The notes beneath the pieces were generated by a model, which made no database searches, was not told where the DNA came from, and saw nothing but the letters and a program-made list of their open reading frames with translations. The position numbers were made by a program, and so were the translations under genes. A DNA stretch of 64,000 nt from Oxyruncus cristatus (Eukaryota > Chordata > Aves > Passeriformes > Cotingidae): positions 252,642 through 316,641 of the forward strand of contig VXAY01001959.1 of assembly GCA_013399855.1 (NCBI GenBank), in the 5' to 3' direction. Shown in pieces: positions 24,970 to 36,106 of this stretch (its first letter is position 1; each line of letters opens with the position of its first letter).

Positions 24970-25455
24970 CCTGGGATCAGTTCCAGGGCCCTCAACAAGA
25001 GACACCCGGAGGGGCTGGAGCGTGTGCAGGGAAGGGAAGGGAGCTGGGAAGGGGCTGGAGCAGCAGGAGCGGCTGAGGGAGCTGGGGGGGCTCAGCCTGG
25101 AGCAAAGGAGGCTCAGGGGGGACCTTCTGGCTCTGCAACTCCCTGACAGGAGGGGGGAGCCGGGGGGGGTCGGGCTCTGCTCCCAGGGAACAGGGACAGG
25201 AGGAGAGGGAACGGCCTCCAGCTGGGCCAGGGCAGGGGCAGGGGGGACAGGAGGAGGAATTTCTCCCTGGAAAGGGTGGTCAGGCCTTGGCAGGGGCTGC
25301 CCAGGGAGGTTTGGAGTGCCCAGCCCTGGAGGTGCCCAAGGAAGGCCTGGCCGTGGCACTCAGTGCTCTGGGCTGGGGGACAAGGTGGGGATGGGCACAG
25401 GGGGATCCATGGGCTGGGAGGGCTTTTCCAACCTCAGGGATCACGGGATTCCAGG
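24970..25455 (+). mobile_element. CR1 LINE, G+C-rich and relatively young
   Basis: Sense CR1: 'gatcagttccagggccc' (24975), 'ggctgagggagctgggg' (25071), 'gctcagcctggagcaaagg' (25090), 'ggctctgcaactccctgac' (25129), 'aggaggaatttctccctgg' (25250), 'ggcagggctgcccag'-type text (25297) and 'gggcttttccaacctcagg' (25420). From about 25049 it matches the copy at 40.5 kb with only about a dozen differences over ~390 bp by eye, which suggests a recent subfamily. G-runs at 25152-25174 fit a G-quadruplex pattern. Open frames here are remnants of ORF2 or the 3' untranslated region, not genes. Confidence 0.92.
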
Positions 25456-25628
25456 AATTTCTTCATGGAAAGGGCTGTGCAGCCCCGGTGCAGCTGCCCA
25501 TCCCTGAAGGGATTTAAAAGCCATGTGGATGTGGCACCTGGGGACATGGTCAGCGGTGGTCTGGGCAGTGCTGGGAAATGGTGGGACTTGATGGTCTTGG
25601 AGGGCTTTTCCAGCTGAAAGGATTCTAT
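25456..25628 (+). mobile_element. Second CR1 3' end abutting the first
   Basis: Immediately after the first element, CR1 sequence begins again at an upstream position: 'ttcttcatggaaaggg' (25459), 'catccctgaagggatttaaa' (25499), 'gatgtggcacctggggac' (25527), 'gacttgatggtcttggag' (25587) and 'aaggattctatta' (25617). It belongs to a different CR1 type from its neighbour, the one with the 'ttaaaagccatgtggatgtgg' module, also seen at 44.3 and 50.6 kb. Two 3' ends in the same orientation therefore lie back to back. Confidence 0.88.
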
Positions 25629-26687
25629 TACAATTTTAGAGCAGGGAGGAAATGTTAACTTAGAAAAAGAGAAAGAGAAAAACTTTGAAAGAGATAAGGA
25701 AGATGTGCTGACATGGTTTTTGTGGGCGGGAACAATCCTGTGCTGTTTAAAATGAAAGCTGAAGAAAGTAGACATTTTCTGTTAGAAAGGTAGAAATTTA
25801 ACTTGTAGATGAGGGACAACAGTTGCACATTAAACTCACTAATCAGAGAACAGTCAGGAGAAATTAGCCTGAGATCTCTCACGTCAGCATGATACTGAAA
25901 ATCAAATTTTAACATTAAATGAATGCTGATTAAAAAGGGAGAAACTGATTGCAATGGAAATAGAAGTCCCTTCTTCATCCATGAGGCGTAAGCAGCACAA
26001 AAATTAATTATTAAAAAAAGTTCAGCTCCTGGAGTATTTAATATGCCAGAAATGCTACACAGCTTCTGGCTCCAAGAGTGGCTTTTTTATCAGTTCAGTG
26101 TGTGCTCTGCTTGTATAATCACCAAGAACAATATTGATGGCACTGAGCAATGTGTAACCGGACTTTTTTCACAATGTTGAGTCTATTTAGTCATGACAAA
26201 CTGGAACACAAAGCTCCAGGATAAATGCAAACTATCAAACATTAGATCTTTAGTCCCAGTAGGGGGAAATGTGGCCAGTCTAGTTAAATAGTACAGCTAC
26301 TACACTACATCTAATTTATTAATCATAATTGAGGTGCAATAGGCTGCATTATTTAAGGCTTTTCTACATTTCCACTTCTCCGGTTAGTTCAGTGAGATTC
26401 ATAACTGTTGGCATGTGGAGCAGTCATTATTCTAATTAGGAAGGAAAATACTGATGGCTTAGTTCATCCTCCAACAAATCAATATTTAATTAACAATATG
26501 TCAAACCCCAAATGTCTGTAATTAAATTTGGTGGGGGTAAGATGACAATACCATTCTTTACCCGTATTGCTCAATATAGTAAAACACTGGGGGACATAAC
26601 TGGGGATGTACAAAAAGGCTGTCAGGGCATCCAGGCAGCCAGTTCCTCTCTGCTACAGCCTGATTTCAAACAAACAGAACAATATAA
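25629..26687. other. Unique A+T-rich non-coding DNA
   Basis: No gene or named repeat is recognised. The segment at 26620-26690 next to the following CR1 is of uncertain nature. Confidence 0.55.
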
Positions 26688-27438
26688 TCGCACAGGATTG
26701 TGTCCAGAGGGGTCTGGAATATCCCCAGGGAGGAGACTCCAGCCCCTCCCTGGGCAGCCTGGGCAGTGCTGGGTCACTGCCCAGCCAAGAAGTTCTTCCT
26801 CCTGTGCGGGGGGAACTTGCTGGGCATCAGTTCCTGCCCCTTGCTCTTGTGCCATTGCTGGGCCCCCCCGAGCAGAGCCTGCTCCATCCTCTGCCCCCTC
26901 CCTGCAGCCCCTGCCACACCCTGGGCAGGGCCCCTCTCAGGCTCTGCTCTGGAGGCTGAACAGCCCCAGCTCCCTCAGCCTTTGCTGCTCCCAGAGCTGC
27001 TCCATCCCTTGGGCATCTCCGCAGCCTGCGCCGGCCCCGCTGCAGGAGCTCCCTGTCCCTGCTGTGCTGAGGAGCCAGAGCTGGCCCAGCCCTGCAGATG
27101 TGCCTGCCCAGGGCTGGCCAGAGGGGCAGGATCCCCTCCCTGCCCTGCTCCACTGCTCTTCCTGCTGCCCCCAGGATCCCNGCAGGTCACCCCCAGCCTG
27201 AGCTGCTTCAGGGGATTTTTCTTGCCCAGGTGCAGGACCCTGCACTTGCTTTGTTGAATTTGAGAAGGTTCTTCTCTGTCCATCTCTCCACCCTGTCAAG
27301 GTCCTTCTGAAGGTCTGCAGAGCCCTCTGGGGCATCAGCAACTCCTCCAGCTCTGTGTCATCAGTGAACTTGCTGAGGAGGCATCGACCCCTTTCCTCCA
27401 AGTCATGGATAGATAAGTTAAACAACACCAGGCCCATC
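26688..27438 (-). mobile_element. CR1 LINE antisense remnant including reverse-transcriptase C-terminal half
   Basis: On the minus strand the sequence runs from the end of the CR1 reverse-transcriptase palm into the C-terminal domain and 3' region. The broken frame at 26937-27488 carries CR1-like text such as 'DLEERGRCLLSKFTDDTEL' (the region where CR1 RT reads IFINDLEEG...LSKFADDTK). The 'C-V-LHLGKKNP' type motif appears in the frame at 26975-27283. The catalytic FADD motif of the active family appears as FTDD. The plus-strand left edge ('ccagaggggtctggaata', 26703) is the reversed 3' region; no octamer tail remains. Frames are broken, so it is a pseudogene. It contains the window's only N. 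Confidence 0.88.
27181..27181. other. Ambiguous base (N)
   Basis: One undetermined base within the CR1 remnant, next to a C-rich run. It probably reflects a polishing or consensus failure in repetitive G+C-rich sequence. Confidence 0.95.
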
Positions 27439-27439
27439 T

Positions 27440-27551
27440 CACAGAATCCCATTATCCCAGAACATGCTGAGTTGGAAGGGACCCACAAGGATCACTGGCC
27501 CTTGGCCCTGCACAGGCCCATCCCCAAGAGTCACACCCTGTGCCTGAGAAC
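27440..27551 (-). mobile_element. CR1 LINE 3' end, antisense, adjoining the RT remnant
   Basis: Starts with the reversed tail 'cacagaatcccattatccc', then 'gctgagttggaagggaccc', 'aaggatcactggcccttgg' and 'ccctgcacaggcccatccc'. It is a separate 5'-truncated CR1 of the same sequence group as 4.7 and 47.9 kb. It lies directly at the 5' edge of the older RT remnant, so it may have inserted into it and removed or displaced the rest. Confidence 0.85.
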
Positions 27552-28342
27552 ATAATATGTCAGTAAATATTAGAAATATTAATTTTCCAGAAACTCACTT
27601 CCCTGGGGAGAAAACACAATCAGTTCTTTCTTGAGCATAAATTCAGGGTAAATTAATTTTATAATTGAAGGTACATTATTATTTTTTTTAAGCCAATAGC
27701 TGCCCTCTGATTATTTAGAGATCATGGATTTGTTGTTCATTCCTGGTTTCTTACATTTATTTCTCCTAACAATAAAAGAGAATCTTGCTTCTATGGTATG
27801 TTCATAGTCTTTCTTAGTCTTGATTGAATTGTCACAGCTTGGGTTTAACCCTTTTGAAATATTAAAGTTGTAAGCCCTGAAGACTTTTACCATACAGGTG
27901 GTAGCAAGTTAAGCCTTCTCTCAGCCCTCTGCTTTTCTCTGGGATATTACCACCAGGCAGGATATAATCACTGTAATTCCTTCAAAGACAGTGAGGAAGA
28001 TCAAACACTGCTTTTTCCTGCAATAACTCAGCAAATCCTACATGTGAATTTTGGAGCTTAGTGAGGCTACAGCAACAAGGTCGCCATGTTTGAGCTCTGG
28101 AGCAGGGATTATCCTTGTCAAGAACAGGGAAGGGCCACTTTATTGGCACAGAGCTTTTCCTTTCTTATTGCAAAAGAAATTATATTTCCTCTTCAGGAGT
28201 GTATTAATATCTGTAGCACAATATTACACTGGTTTGTGTCTATAGAAATAAAACTGGGTAGGGTTTAATCCTGCATAAACTGCTCTCTCTGCCTAGAGTG
28301 GGTCCAGTTCTAAAGTCCAAAGCTGTTCTTAGCAGAGCTCTA
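27552..28342. other. Unique A+T-rich non-coding DNA
   Basis: Nothing recognisable between CR1 pieces. Confidence 0.6.
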
Positions 28343-28410
28343 AAATTAGTCTGAGGCTGGAAAAGACCTCCAAGCTCATCAAGTCCAACCTTTGAACAAA
28401 CACGCCCATG
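28343..28410 (-). mobile_element. Very short CR1 3' end, antisense
   Basis: 'ctgaggctggaaaagacctc', 'caagctcatcaagtccaacc' and 'tttgaacaaacacgcccatg' are the reverse complement of the last ~70 bp of a CR1 whose 3' end is of the 'ttggacttgatgatcttgg' type. The octamer tail is eroded. Confidence 0.8.
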
Positions 28411-30916
28411 TTCTGATAACCTCTTGTAGGAGGGGTTTATAGAAACATATTCCCCAGGTGGACTTAAACTGAAAATTTACTGGATTGTTTCACCCAGCTT
28501 TGAAATTACTTGAGTAGAAATTCATTTAAATTACTTGAAACGAATTTTTCTGTTTCTCCACTAATAACTCCTTAAGTCCTGCTTTAGGTTGTGGTTTCAT
28601 GTGCACATGAAGCCACATGACCGTGTGGAAACCCTGTGTTCCTGTGGAAACCTTGCCCATGTCCATCATGCCTCTTTCTGAGAAGCTTCAGCAAACCATG
28701 TCCAACATGCCTGTGTCTGAGTGTTTGCAGAGAATTTCTGTATTTTGATGGATTTCCAGCTCTTACTTTGACTCTAAAACAGGGAAACTGGAAAAAATAT
28801 CCACTGTTTGGTACCAGGTGGCCTTCAGCCTGGCTGTCTCAGAACATGCAGTGAGTTTCTTGTGCCCCTCTGCCAGGCCCAGGTGAAGCAGAGCAGATTC
28901 CTGGAGTGCTTCTGCTTCTGGTTCTTCTTCCTTTACCTTTGGCATCCAGGACTGTAGTCAAAGAGATGGAAAAAACACAGAAATTAGAGAAACAGGAGCA
29001 CTTTTCAAGCCATCATCATAAGTTTGAGGGAAATAGACTGTAAGAGACTATTTTATCATTTTACTGCCATCAAACCACCTGCAAAACAGAAAAGAGATCT
29101 TTAATTTGACTTCAGATATAAATCAAGTTCAAAACATGTTAACTATTATCCAAAGACTGGCTGCTGACTCCATCCCATGACAGCTCCATTTTGTTGTATT
29201 AACTAATATGCATGTAAGTCATTTATTTATCTTTTTTTGCCTTGGAAAGTGAAGCAACAAATTCAGATCTTTCATCACATGGAAAAGAGTCAGAAAGAGA
29301 ACAATAGGCTCAAGAACATAGGCTCTCCTGTTCTTCAGGAGAAAAAAAAGTTCAAAATCAGGAACTGCTCTCTATATCCCTGAGATGAGAAAACAAATGT
29401 ATGTGACAATTTTCCTCTCTGGTGTCAAGATGGGATTTGTTATCACACCTTGCTGGGTGAAACCCAAACAATAGAGTAAGAAATGCTCTGTATTTTAAGG
29501 AGTTTAAAAATATAAATAAAGATACTATTTTCATTCCAACTCTTTGCCATACTCTCCACACCATAACTTAAATTACTATTCACCTCGTTTATAACTTTGG
29601 GTAAATGAGGTACCTGGATGTGGTAACACAGTCTGAAATCACAAAATAAAGGTCCTTTTTTTGATATTTGCCTTCCTAAACCCACATAGAACAATGCAAA
29701 CACCATCTGCAATTCATTTCCATTCCTTTAGACAACATATTTCTCGATGTCACTGAAATCTGCAGAAAGCAGAGTAGCATTTGGGTGGGAATCCTGATGG
29801 ATCTGTGCGGAGTGTGGCCCTGGGGTGTGTGCCATCCGCCTTGGCCTGCTGGGGGTGCGGATCTTGCTGCCTGAAATACAACTTCTGTCCCATCCCAGGG
29901 ACAGGACTGAGCAGAAAGGTCTGACTGGCCTCTGACAGCCGTGGATGGGAAGGAGTAAAAATTGACTTTTGATTTAATTCCTCCAAGTATTTTTTCTGAG
30001 CTAAGGATACATAATGAAGGTGCATATAAAGACATAAAGACACAAAGAAGGACAGTGCCTCGACCCTGGCTGGGAACCAAGGAAGAAATGCTGACCTAGA
30101 AAGGGAGATTTTCCGTGTGCAGCAAGGTTTTATTATTAATTTAATGAAAATCTGCCTTGCTGCAGTTAAAGAGGAGGGACAGATGGATGAAAGTGATATT
30201 CTCAACTCCCTGTTTATTTATGCCCATGCAATACCTGTTGGTACTGGATCTGCACCACCACACAGGGCTGTGTTCCAGACTCCTTCCCCAGCAGTGCACC
30301 TGAGCTCCCGTGAAACTCCAGTGCCTGAGGCTGGAGACAGTGCTTTAACTGTGCAGGATTTCCCTCAGTGATCCGGTGATATTTACTCTCTGGCCTTCAG
30401 CAATGAGTAAGAGAACTGTGCTGTTACCACCTAGAGGAATTTTATGGTAAGTTGAGTGATTCAAACCTGTGTTTTTGGGAGTCTGTGTCAGGTCTTTACC
30501 CTTCCTACATCAATTATCCTGTGATTTGTCAAACTATTGTTCCAGTTGCCTATAGAATAGGACTTTACTCTGTATGTATTGGATTACAGGGAATGATCAT
30601 CCTCATGAGCTCTTAATTAAAAAGACAGCTGGGTCTAATTTACAGATAAATCTAAGCTATAAAACTCAGCTCTAGGTTTCAACTCCTTCCTTCCTTTTAA
30701 AGAAACAAAGGCATTTATAAGGATTCAGACTCTGCATTGCCCAGTTAAAGAGACAATGGCCAACTGTGGAAATTGAGTCTGACTTCACACTACAGAAGCC
30801 TCAGACTGGCAGACTTGAAGGTCGCTTGGATAAAGAGCTGCACATCTTGTACTTCTATAAATAAAAAACACTTCCCCTTTTATTTAGATACAGCATTAAC
30901 AATAAATCTAATAACA
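28411..30916. other. Unique non-coding DNA
   Basis: No gene is recognised. A small near-duplication occurs at 28621-28735 (the phrase 'accctgtgttcctgtggaaa' and the 'ccatgtccatcatgcctctt'/'ccatgtccaacatgcctgtg' pair). Overlapping minus-strand frames at 29676-30205 resemble no known family. Confidence 0.55.
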
Positions 30917-31440
30917 ATCATAGAATTACAGAACAGTTTGGGTTGGAAGGGACCTTAAAGATCATCTCATTCCAAACCCCTGCCACGGGCAGGGACACCT
31001 TCCACTAGCCCAGGTTGCTCCAAGCCCCATCTGACCTGGCCTTGGACACTTCCAGGGATCCAGGGGCAGCCACAGCTTCTCTGGGCAACCTGTGCCAGGG
31101 CCTCCCCACCCTCACAGCCAACAATCCCTTCCCAATATCCCATCTGTCCCTGCCCTCTGGCAGTGGGAAGCCATTCCCTGTGTCCTGTCCCTCCATCCCT
31201 TGTCAATAGTCTCTCTCCATGTTTCTTGGAGCCCCTTCAGGCCCTGCAAGGCCACAGTCAGGTCACCCCAAAGCTTCTCCTCTCCAGGCTGAACAATCCC
31301 AACTCTCCCCCCTTTCCTCCCAGCAGAGCTGCTCCAGCCCTCTGCTCATCCTGGGGCGTCCTCTGGACTCTCTCCAGCAGCTCCAGCATAAGGACTTCAG
31401 CTGTTCCTGGTGCTTCTTATCCTGTCCTTAGTTTTGCAGA
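30917..31440 (-). mobile_element. CR1 LINE 3' region, antisense, ~520 bp
   Basis: Starts with the reversed tail 'aatcatagaattacagaa' and continues 'tttgggttggaagggacc' (30938), 'acgggcagggacaccttcc' (30984), 'ggatccaggggcagccac' (31057), 'ggcagtgggaagccattcc' (31159), 'aagcttctcctctccagg' (31271) and 'gggcgtcctctggactctct' (31353). It is one of the longer copies here and matches the sense copies at 7.3 and 37.1 kb. Open frames on either strand are CR1 shadows. Confidence 0.93.
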
Positions 31441-33146
31441 TTTACCGTCCCTCCCAAACCCATTGAATCCGCCTTTGCCCCTTTAGTGCCCACAACCCCA
31501 CAAGAAACGCCCATAAAACATTGGCACAGTGCTCCCCCATGGCTGCACTATTTTAACATGTTTGTTTTAACATGTTAAAACCAAGCTCAGATTAATTCTG
31601 TCCACCCTTGTTAGTGCTCTGATAAATCACAGTGTCACCAGCACCTGCATTGGCTACATGACTTTTAAAGGCAAATTACCAGTGGTATTTGCTGACTTAG
31701 ACTTGTTATCTCTGAAGCATTCCTGTGGTCAGTCAATATTCCCCCATTCCTCCCAGTGGGGAAGGAGCTGGAGTTATAGTCATTCCCATGCCAAGGTTCC
31801 AGCACTGTTTAGCAGATTCTGGATGGATTTTTTGCTCCCAGGGTTCCAGTTCCTTATTGTCAGTGAATAAGCCCCACTTCATCCTTCATGTTTTCAAGGG
31901 GGGTGATTATACCTTGCACATCCTGGGAATTAAATATTACAGTTATGGTAAAAACATTCTCTGTGTCTATAGAAAGAATTGTCGTAGATGACTTAGGTAA
32001 GATCTTAGTTACCAGGTAATTAATGTCAAGAGCTAAGGTTATATATTCAATTAAATATAAACATTTAAATACATAAAATAAATATAAATTTCCCTATAAA
32101 TATTCCATTTATGGGGAAAATAACTATGCAAGAATGCTGAAGAGCTAGAAGCTGCTGAACTGAGTGCAAAAGGAAAAAAAAACTAGGATTAAATAAGATG
32201 TGCATGGGAAATTATTTGGATACTAAGGTGTTCAACTTTAAAGTTTTTATAAGTTTTTTTATATAGAAGATATTTATTATATATCTATCTCACAGCCTAA
32301 CAATATATAACTGAATTTAATTCATGTTCCAATATCAGTTGGGTGTACATCATTCCTGAAATATGTCTATAAAAATCACTGTAAAGCCCAAATAAAATTT
32401 CTGTGTTAAATCAGACACCGTTTCTTCTGATCTTGCTGTTCCTTTTCACTCCAAGGGTATTTCTAATTTCTGTTGATCAATCCAGATTTATTAGAGTGAA
32501 TGTCTTGCATTATTTAATTCCCTCAGTATTGCTCTGCTCTAGTAGCCTGTATTGAACAGCTTCTAAAATTTTTTCCACATTATTTTGGTATTTTAGCAAA
32601 GTTTTTTAAACAAATGTTCAGTTCTAAATGTCTGTTTCCTGTCAGAAAATAATTCCAGGCTATTTCAGGTGGCCTTCCTTCTCTTGAGAAAAGCTGCATG
32701 GAAAGCTCAAAGTTTAGGAAAAAAAAACATATCCCAAGATAAATAAAATAGTATCTTTTCAAAGAGGAGTTTAGAAGATGAATTAATTAATTTTTAATTA
32801 TTTTTTTTTTAGCTATTAACCTTTTTGCCACTTCCCTCATACAGACATGATAAAACTACATTTCAAACATGATAAGGACAGTCCCCACCAATGAATTTCA
32901 GCAACATTTTCTGACAGGAAACACAGCTTGATAATTTTTTCACTTCCAAATTAATTTCAAGAGTTAATGTTTTCTTCTCATCTCCAATAAGCTCTCTAGG
33001 AAAAGGAAAGTGGCAATGGTCAAACCCACTGGAAGGTGAGAAAAGAAACTTGCAAGTGAGAAAAGAATGAGAAAAGAAACTTGTCTGGGTCTTACTTTTA
33101 CCTGGTTTATCCACGGCTGGTGCAGTCAAATGTCCATGTCCTTGGT
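31441..33146. other. Unique A+T-rich non-coding DNA
   Basis: No gene or named repeat. An imperfect direct repeat 'tttaacatgtttgttttaac' lies at 31550-31580, and A+T-rich low-complexity sequence runs at 32035-32110 and 32240-32300. Confidence 0.55.
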
Positions 33147-33555
33147 CATGGAATCCTGGGATGGTTTGGGTTGGAAGGACCTTAAAGTTCATCCAGTGCC
33201 ATCCCTGCCATGGGCAGGGACACCTTCCACTGCCACCGAATCAGAGAATCAGCTGGGTTGGAAAGGACCAAGATCATCCAGTCCAACCCTTGATCCAACC
33301 CCGCCGTGGTTCCCAGCCCATGGCACTGATGCCACATCCAGTCTGTCCTTAAACACCTCCAGGAATGGAGAATCCCCCCCCTCCCTGGGCAGCCCATTCC
33401 AAGGGCTGAGCACTCTCTCTGGGAAGAATTTCTTCCTGATGTCCAACCTAAACCTCCCCTGGCACAGCTTAAGACCGAGCCCTCTTTTCCCAGAGTGCTC
33501 CAACCTGGCCTTGGACACTTCCAGGGATGGGGAGTCCACAACCTCACTGCGCTGA
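33147..33555 (-). mobile_element. CR1 LINE, antisense, split by a nested CR1
   Basis: Left part (33147-33233) is the reversed 3' end: 'tttgggttggaaggacctt', 'catgggcagggacaccttcc'. CR1 text then stops mid-element at 'cttccact' and resumes at about 33495 with 'tgctccaacctggccttgg' and 'cacttccagggatgggg', which are exactly the bases expected next in an undisturbed copy, apart from about nine lost at the junction. The gap is filled by another CR1 (33236-33494). Confidence 0.87.
33236..33494 (-). mobile_element. Nested younger CR1 LINE, antisense
   Basis: Begins with a reversed tail ('cgaatcagagaatcagctgg') and continues 'ttggaaaggaccaagatc', 'aaacacctccaggaatgga', 'ctccctgggcagcccattcc' and 'gaagaatttcttcctgatg', a CR1 of a different type from the host copy. 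It is 5'-truncated at 'ccctcttttcccagag'. Its insertion must postdate the element it interrupts. Confidence 0.87.
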
Positions 33556-34539
33556 AAACCACGAAGTGTGAGGCTACTCTGGACACAGAAGCCCAAAAAG
33601 TGATTTCTGGTGACCTCAGTTACAGCCAAGCTCACCAGCTCTGCCAGAAAACACGCTGGCAGTGCAAAGTCCTCGATGGCCATCGAACCTGGACTTCGAG
33701 GAAGAGTTTGAGCATCAAAGAAAATTGTCACCTGCAGGGTCTGTGCTGGTGTTTCCTCCAGCCATTTGTGTTGTTAATCTTCCTAATTTCATGTTTGTAA
33801 TGGAATGACCCAGACTTTTCCACGTCTGCTACCGGAGTGTCATATCCAGCATTTAATGGGAGCAGGAGTTGTCGAATTGTTTCATTCCTGCCTGACAGAT
33901 GGTAAAACTTTGAATACACCAGAGAAGCACAGGAATTAAACAAAAAGAGATCCAGTGGCTGACTAAAAATAACCTCCTGCTTACTAAAAAAAAAAAAAAT
34001 TAAAGAAGGCTCAAATCCTCTAAAGAAACAGAACAATAAAGAGACAGAAAGATATAAAACAAAATAAAAAAAATCCATAAATCTAAATAAGTCCTTCACA
34101 ATGCAAATTTTTTTCTTAAAGAGATGCTTTTTTGCTGACAAATAACATGTTTCACATGTTCCCTTTAAATAAAAAAGAGGTTTTCTTACGCCCCAATTAT
34201 GAGACACATCTGATAAACACCAGAGTTCTTGGAATCACTGTATCCAACAGCCCTCAAAACCTGCAAAGCAAAGAAACTTGATTTTTTTCCCCCCAGAAGA
34301 AACTGTTATTTGAAAGTAAATTGAGCCCATTTGACCATAAGAATGGCCTAAAAAGCTGCAAAATGGGTTACGGCTTGACATTGCTCAGTGTCTTTCACCC
34401 CAAACGTGGGTTGTTCTGAACATTTCATTCCTTATTTCCATGGTTCATTATAATAGGGATTGTGTTTGTGATCTTTTGGATATAATCATTATCTGTCGGA
34501 ATATCTGTAGATGTGAAAATAATGTGTAATACATTATTA

Positions 34540-34640
34540 CTATTCTTGAATAATATTATAATATTATATAGAGTATATTACTATATAATAGTATTAGATC
34601 AGATTATATATATATTGATACTGTATAATTATTATTAGAT
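34540..34640. repeat. A+T low-complexity sequence
   Basis: A stretch of almost pure A/T with TATA and ATTATT motifs and short palindromes ('aatattataatatt'). Confidence 0.75.
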
Positions 34641-34810
34641 AATCAATTCTTATGGATGAATGTTATTTTATACATTGCAGAGTGTTGGGAAGAGATCTGG
34701 GGATTATTCCTGGCCTGGTTGCCCATGGAGACAAGGAGCTGGATTCCACGATCAGCTGCTTCTGCACTGGTTTATGTCTATACTTGAGGGTAAAACAGAA
34801 GAAATTAAAA

Positions 34811-34880
34811 TATTTACCATTTAAAATTTACCATTTACCATAAAAAAAATACCATTTACCATAGTAAAAATATTTACCAT
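34811..34880. repeat. TTTACCAT short tandem repeat
   Basis: The motif 'atttaccat' or close variants occur about five times in 70 bp (34812, 34826, 34833, 34850-34862, 34872), separated by A-runs. It looks like a degenerate minisatellite. Confidence 0.75.
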
Positions 34881-35685
34881 TAAAAAATCTCCTAATTTTT
34901 TCTAAATAGTCTATAGATTCTGCTGCTGACATTATTTTAATTCTTTTTTTTTTTTTTGACAGCAAAATAAAACCTTCCTGGTTTTCATAATAATTGTTTT
35001 TTCTAATATTAATACTCATAAAATACTGAATCAGGAGGTCCCAGAAGTCATGAGATTTGTCTACAAAATAGAATTGGACACTTTAGTTTTATTTCCACTG
35101 TTCAAAAATTTCTGCTTTGAAGTTTGAAGGGGTTTTTAATACATGTGTATATATATATTTAAAGTCTGGAGCCATAAAAATTACTGGAATCCTAAGAGGA
35201 CTTTATGTTCTTTTTTAATAAGGTTGAGATCTCAAGAAGATCACTAAAAAAAAAATCGACTTTTACTGAAAAACATCAAAAATTAACAAAATATTTAACA
35301 ACGTTTATGCCATATAAGGCAGAGTAATATGTTTTTGACATGCAGTGAAGGCAATTAAGTCATGACAGTTTTGAGTCATGTTCACCAGTACAAATAAAAC
35401 ATTGCTTTATCCATAATTTTACAGACATTTTACAGGAATATTTTTAGCCTTTGAATTTGTTGCCTTTAAGAAGTTCTGCAGCTCCCTTCAAAAATGGCTT
35501 TTTTTCCCCCAGAACAAATAAATAGGATCAAAATGAGAAAACTTTCTTAGTAAAAGCTTTAATCTTAGTCCTAAAAAGTCTGGATTTTCCCTGAGAATTG
35601 TTAATAATGAGAGATAAGAAGGATCTGGGCTCTTAATAGTAATTTAATAGCACACATACCACAGAGCGGAATGAGTTCCTTCCTA

Positions 35686-35742
35686 TTAATAAATATGTAT
35701 ATTATATATATTATGCATATATATATGTATATTATAATATAC
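35686..35742. repeat. TATATG-type A+T microsatellite
   Basis: Alternating TA/TG-containing sequence ('atgtatattatatatatta', 'tgcatatatatatgtatatt'). Confidence 0.75.
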
Positions 35743-35981
35743 TGTTACATAAATGTTTTTCCTCTCTGAATTTTCCCCTTCAGCTGTTCCACCAGCAGCA
35801 ATATTTCCCTTTTATTCCTCTTTTCAAGTATATTTATTATCACTGTGATTACTGTTAATTTATTATAACAATAAGCAGTTAGTTAGGACTCCTCTTTATT
35901 CCTCTCTTGCTTTTCCATCTCTGGATAATCTTGAAGCAGGAATCGACCTTGAAATCCTTCCAAGTTTCAGCATTTTCCATA

Positions 35982-36106
35982 GAAGAAGAAGAAGAAGAAA
36001 ATAAGTCTTAATTACAAATATTTTCCTTTTTTTTTTTTTTTGGTCAAATCCCCTGAATATTTTTTGGTCAAATATTTTCCGGTCAAATATTTTCCTTCTT
36101 CTTCTC
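35982..36106. repeat. GAA microsatellite, T-run and GGTCAAATATTTTCC repeat facing a TTC run
   Basis: A (GAA)n run at 35982-36000 is followed by a T-run (36027-36040). Three copies of 'ggtcaaat' then follow (36042, 36066, 36081), two within the full unit 'ggtcaaatattttcc'. A TTC run starts at about 36093. The GAA and TTC runs are complementary, so the segment could fold back on itself. Confidence 0.75.

Noticed and set aside
26512..27257. Long plus-strand frames of 185-229 codons
   Set aside because: Pro/Ser/Leu-rich shadows of the antisense CR1; the real coding remnant is on the other strand and is broken.
33728..34207. Minus-strand frame of 159 codons
   Set aside because: A+T-driven composition, Phe/Leu/Lys-rich, crosses an A-run, resembles no protein family, and has no splice or promoter support.
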